This document shows positions 3,987 to 6,160 of a DNA stretch of 6,160 nucleotides, piece after piece. The notes below the pieces were generated by a model. That model worked only from the letters and a program-made list of their open reading frames with translations. It was not told the DNA's origin and did no database searches. Source of the stretch: Treponema sp. (GTDB taxonomy: Bacteria; Spirochaetota; Spirochaetia; Treponematales; Breznakiellaceae); contig JAIRRF010000163.1 of the NCBI GenBank assembly GCA_031256115.1, forward strand, positions 1 to 6,160. The letters run 5' to 3'. The translations under genes were made by a program, and so were the position numbers. Each line of letters begins with the position of its first letter. Position 1 is the first letter of the stretch.

Positions 3987-6160
3987 TCAGGTTAATTCCG
4001 ATAGTTTTTCTTTAATATCTGTAAAGTTCATTTGATCCACGTTTTCCCGGAGCCATGCCGCAAGACCGTCATCAGATTTATATTCGTAACCCTCGATCTC
4101 CTTCATGACTGTCTCTATCGTGTTAATTTCAAAATTATCGCAGGCCGTCAAAAGCCTTTCCAGCATTTCCCTGTCCGGCTTGTCTTTTTGGGGTATTACT
4201 TCATCTGAAGTCATTTGCCGGAACATCCCGGTTAAATCGTTAATCAATTTTTCTGTCTCTTCAATAAAGAAAGAATTATTGGCTTCCACAAAAGCGAAGT
4301 CCCCGGCTTTGGCAGCATGTTCCAGAGCTTCCGCCTTATCCCCCAATGGTTCTGCACAAATTCCCCGGCTCGAACCTTTTATTCCGTGGACCACAATCGC
4401 ATAATCCGCCAGTTTTTCCTCTGTAACAGCTTTAACAGATGCAAGCAGCCCGGGGGTATTCTTGACATAAGAGCGCAGAATATAAAGGTAAGATTCCTCA
4501 TCGTTGCTAAAGCGCTTTATCCCCTTGCTAACGTCCAATCCCGGTATTTTTTTTCCCAATTCGATCCAATTATTTCCGCTTTTCTTGTCCTGATCGTCAT
4601 TGATTTGCTTGTCAACAAGAGATTCATCTAAGGATATATCCTGTTCTTTATCCCGTACCCATTGCCGGAGTACGGTATCCAGGCGGGCTATTTCCAGGGG
4701 TTTGGGCAAAAAAGCCTGGAAACCCTTGCTTAAAAACATCTCCTCGTTTCCCACGATGGCATTTGCTGTCAGGGCAATTATCGGCACAGTTTTGGCATAT
4801 TCGGTTCCAATCTCTTTCCGGATGATTCTTACGGCTTCTATCCCGTCCATTTCGGGCATCATATGATCCATAAAAATCGCATTGTACCGGACTTTTTCAT
4901 TTTTTATGGCGTTAACGGCCGCTAGTCCGCTTGTTACACAGTCTATTTGCATTTTATAGGGCTTCATCATGCCCACGGCCACATCAAGGTTGATCTCCAC
5001 ATCGTCCACCACAAGGACCCGTGCATAGGACAGGTTAATTCGCAGCAACCGGGAACTGCTGCGGCGTTTTTGATCGGAATAACGGAATTTCTTCAGATTA
5101 TCAACAACATTCGCTCCGATTATTTCGTCAGTTACAAACTTTTGTTTTACCCGGACCGTAAAAGTGCTTCCTTTTCCGTATTCGCTTTCAACCTTTATCG
5201 AGCCCTCCATCATCTCGGTTATTCTTTGAACAATGGGCAATCCAAGGCCGGTTCCTGTTACTTTCCGGTTGGTTTTTGTGTCCATCTGGGCATATTCGGA
5301 AAACAGACTGTCCAAATCTTCATTCCGGATGCCAATACCGGTATCCCGGACACTGGCAGTCAACCAGACCGAATCCCCATCCCGCTCGCAATTCACACTC
5401 AGTTCCACGGTCCCTTCCTTTGTATATTTGAAGGCATTGGTCAGGAGGTTGTTCATAATCTGCTTAACCCTTAAATCATCGCCGAAGAGCCGGGCAGGTA
5501 GGTTTTCATCGATTTCTAGGGCAAATTTTATGGGCTTTTCCCCAATATGCAGGATGCTTTGGGTTATGGTGTCGTTAAGTATGCTGGGGAATTCGTAATC
5601 CACCGGTACAAGTTCCAGCTTACCCGCTTCGATTTTTGAAATATCCAGAATATCGTTGACGGTGCTAAGGAGGGTTGCACCGGCGTTGTTTATTTTTTCA
5701 AAGTTTGTTGAAATTTCTTCATCTAAGTCGTCGGTTTCCAAAACCAGAGAGGACAAGCCCAAAATTGCATTAAGGGGAGTACGCATTTCATGGCTCATTT
5801 TGGCCAGAAAAGAGGTCTTGGCCCTGGAAGCCGCCAAAACAGTTTCGTTAAGTTCCTCAAGACTTTTGTTTTGTTCTTCGTTTTTATAAAAAGGCCTGGC
5901 CACAAACCCGGAAAAAAATATTGAAATGATAACGCCTGCAATCAGGAAGCATAGGGCCGAAAACAATAAATCCTTCCTTAAGCTTACCAGGGGGCTTTCA
6001 TTTAAGGGAACCGAGATAGCTAGGCGCCAGCCTGCTCTTGAACCGGTAATATGTCTATAAATGCAAAGGCGCTCCTCTCCTTCAAAAAAATAACTGCCTG
6101 ATCCATTCTCGCTTGATACCATGTTTTGGAAAAAGCCACCTATGTTTTGCGAATCCGGAT
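3987..6160 (-). CDS. Hybrid sensor histidine kinase with receiver and Hpt domains (N-terminus beyond window)
   Basis: Numbering is from the Met at 6122, but the frame is open for 12 more codons to the right edge and has no start signal there, so the gene is 5'-truncated by the window. Residues 1-42 (GSYFF...GWRLAISVPL) resemble the membrane-proximal end of an extracytoplasmic Cache sensor domain. A membrane helix follows (about 51-73), then a short linker without a full HAMP domain. HisKA carries H111 in SHEMRTP. The HATPase has the N box (N225-LLTNAFKYT), DTGIGI (260-265) and GTGLGL (290-295). The receiver (about 367-490) has D373-D374, D419 in MDHMMP, T452, F471 and K474. The Hpt domain has H579 in HGIKGSS. 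A C-terminal helical domain (about 648-711) resembles tails seen after Hpt in similar kinases. All phosphotransfer residues are intact, so this should autophosphorylate and pass phosphate His to Asp to His, probably to a separate receiver such as the convergent neighbour. The ligand cannot be told. Confidence 0.95.
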   Translation of the reverse strand, partial: PDSQNIGGFFQNMVSSENGSGSYFFEGEERLCIYRHITGSRAGWRLAISVPLNESPLVSLRKDLLFSALCFLIAGVIISIFFSGFVARPFYKNEEQNKSLEELNETVLAASRAKTSFLAKMSHEMRTPLNAILGLSSLVLETDDLDEEISTNFEKINNAGATLLSTVNDILDISKIEAGKLELVPVDYEFPSILNDTITQSILHIGEKPIKFALEIDENLPARLFGDDLRVKQIMNNLLTNAFKYTKEGTVELSVNCERDGDSVWLTASVRDTGIGIRNEDLDSLFSEYAQMDTKTNRKVTGTGLGLPIVQRITEMMEGSIKVESEYGKGSTFTVRVKQKFVTDEIIGANVVDNLKKFRYSDQKRRSSSRLLRINLSYARVLVVDDVEINLDVAVGMMKPYKMQIDCVTSGLAAVNAIKNEKVRYNAIFMDHMMPEMDGIEAVRIIRKEIGTEYAKTVPIIALTANAIVGNEEMFLSKGFQAFLPKPLEIARLDTVLRQWVRDKEQDISLDESLVDKQINDDQDKKSGNNWIELGKKIPGLDVSKGIKRFSNDEESYLYILRSYVKNTPGLLASVKAVTEEKLADYAIVVHGIKGSSRGICAEPLGDKAEALEHAAKAGDFAFVEANNSFFIEETEKLINDLTGMFRQMTSDEVIPQKDKPDREMLERLLTACDNFEINTIETVMKEIEGYEYKSDDGLAAWLRENVDQMNFTDIKEKLSELT

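Noticed and set aside
3975..3993. AACCT...AGGTT inverted repeat between the receiver and kinase stops
   Set aside because: The stem is only 5 bp with a 9 nt loop and no clear U tract on either strand, so a bidirectional terminator is not supported.
4778..4785. Another GCCGATAA on the minus strand inside the kinase gene
   Set aside because: No -35 match and no gene start follows; it encodes the Pro-Ile-Ile strand of the receiver domain. It shows that the -10 alone is not informative here.
4947..5474. Long plus-strand open frame (175 codons) antisense to the kinase
   Set aside because: It lies wholly over the conserved HATPase and receiver coding region, has no recognisable motif or ribosome site, and is explained as a coding shadow.

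Overview
This 6.16 kb window is gene-dense chromosomal DNA from a flagellated bacterium. The largest unoccupied stretch is about 50 bp. FlgM, the rplM-rpsI-recX order, the moderate base composition and the multidomain sensor kinase suggest a spirochaete, probably Treponema-like. That assignment is inference from protein flavour; no marker in the window proves it. I see no mobile element, CRISPR array, rRNA or tRNA.

Layout. (1) Positions 1-929, plus strand: the last codons of rplM (ribosomal protein L13), complete rpsI (S9), then recX, whose start is problematic. (2) Positions 926-3097, minus strand, read from right to left: rsmI (16S rRNA 2'-O-methyltransferase), flgM (anti-sigma-28 factor), then a protein with the fold of the iron-containing alcohol dehydrogenases whose metal-binding histidines are all replaced. 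Gaps are 12 nt, so these probably form an operon, and its stop codon overlaps that of recX tail to tail. (3) Positions 3129-3974, plus strand: a small membrane-anchored protein with two copies of a Cys/His zinc-ribbon-like module, and a stand-alone CheY-like receiver. (4) Positions 3987-6160, minus strand: a large hybrid histidine kinase (Cache end, one membrane helix, HisKA, HATPase, receiver, Hpt, C-terminal helical domain). Its N-terminus lies beyond the right edge, and it converges on the receiver gene.

How it fits together. The left part is housekeeping (translation, recombination control). The middle and right look like motility and signalling. Two candidate sigma-28 (FliA) promoters carry an exact GCCGATAA -10 and a 6/8 -35. 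One lies directly before flgM, which fits the known feedback of FlgM on sigma-28. The other lies antisense inside the 5' end of rsmI and points at the unknown Cys-rich membrane protein, which may therefore be an undescribed member of the motility regulon. The hybrid kinase and the lone receiver together have all the phosphoryl-transfer sites of a multistep relay.

The most interesting items are the degenerate dehydrogenase beside flgM, the duplicated Cys/His module protein with its possible sigma-28 promoter, the recX start with no conventional codon where homology begins, and an apparently leaderless receiver gene.
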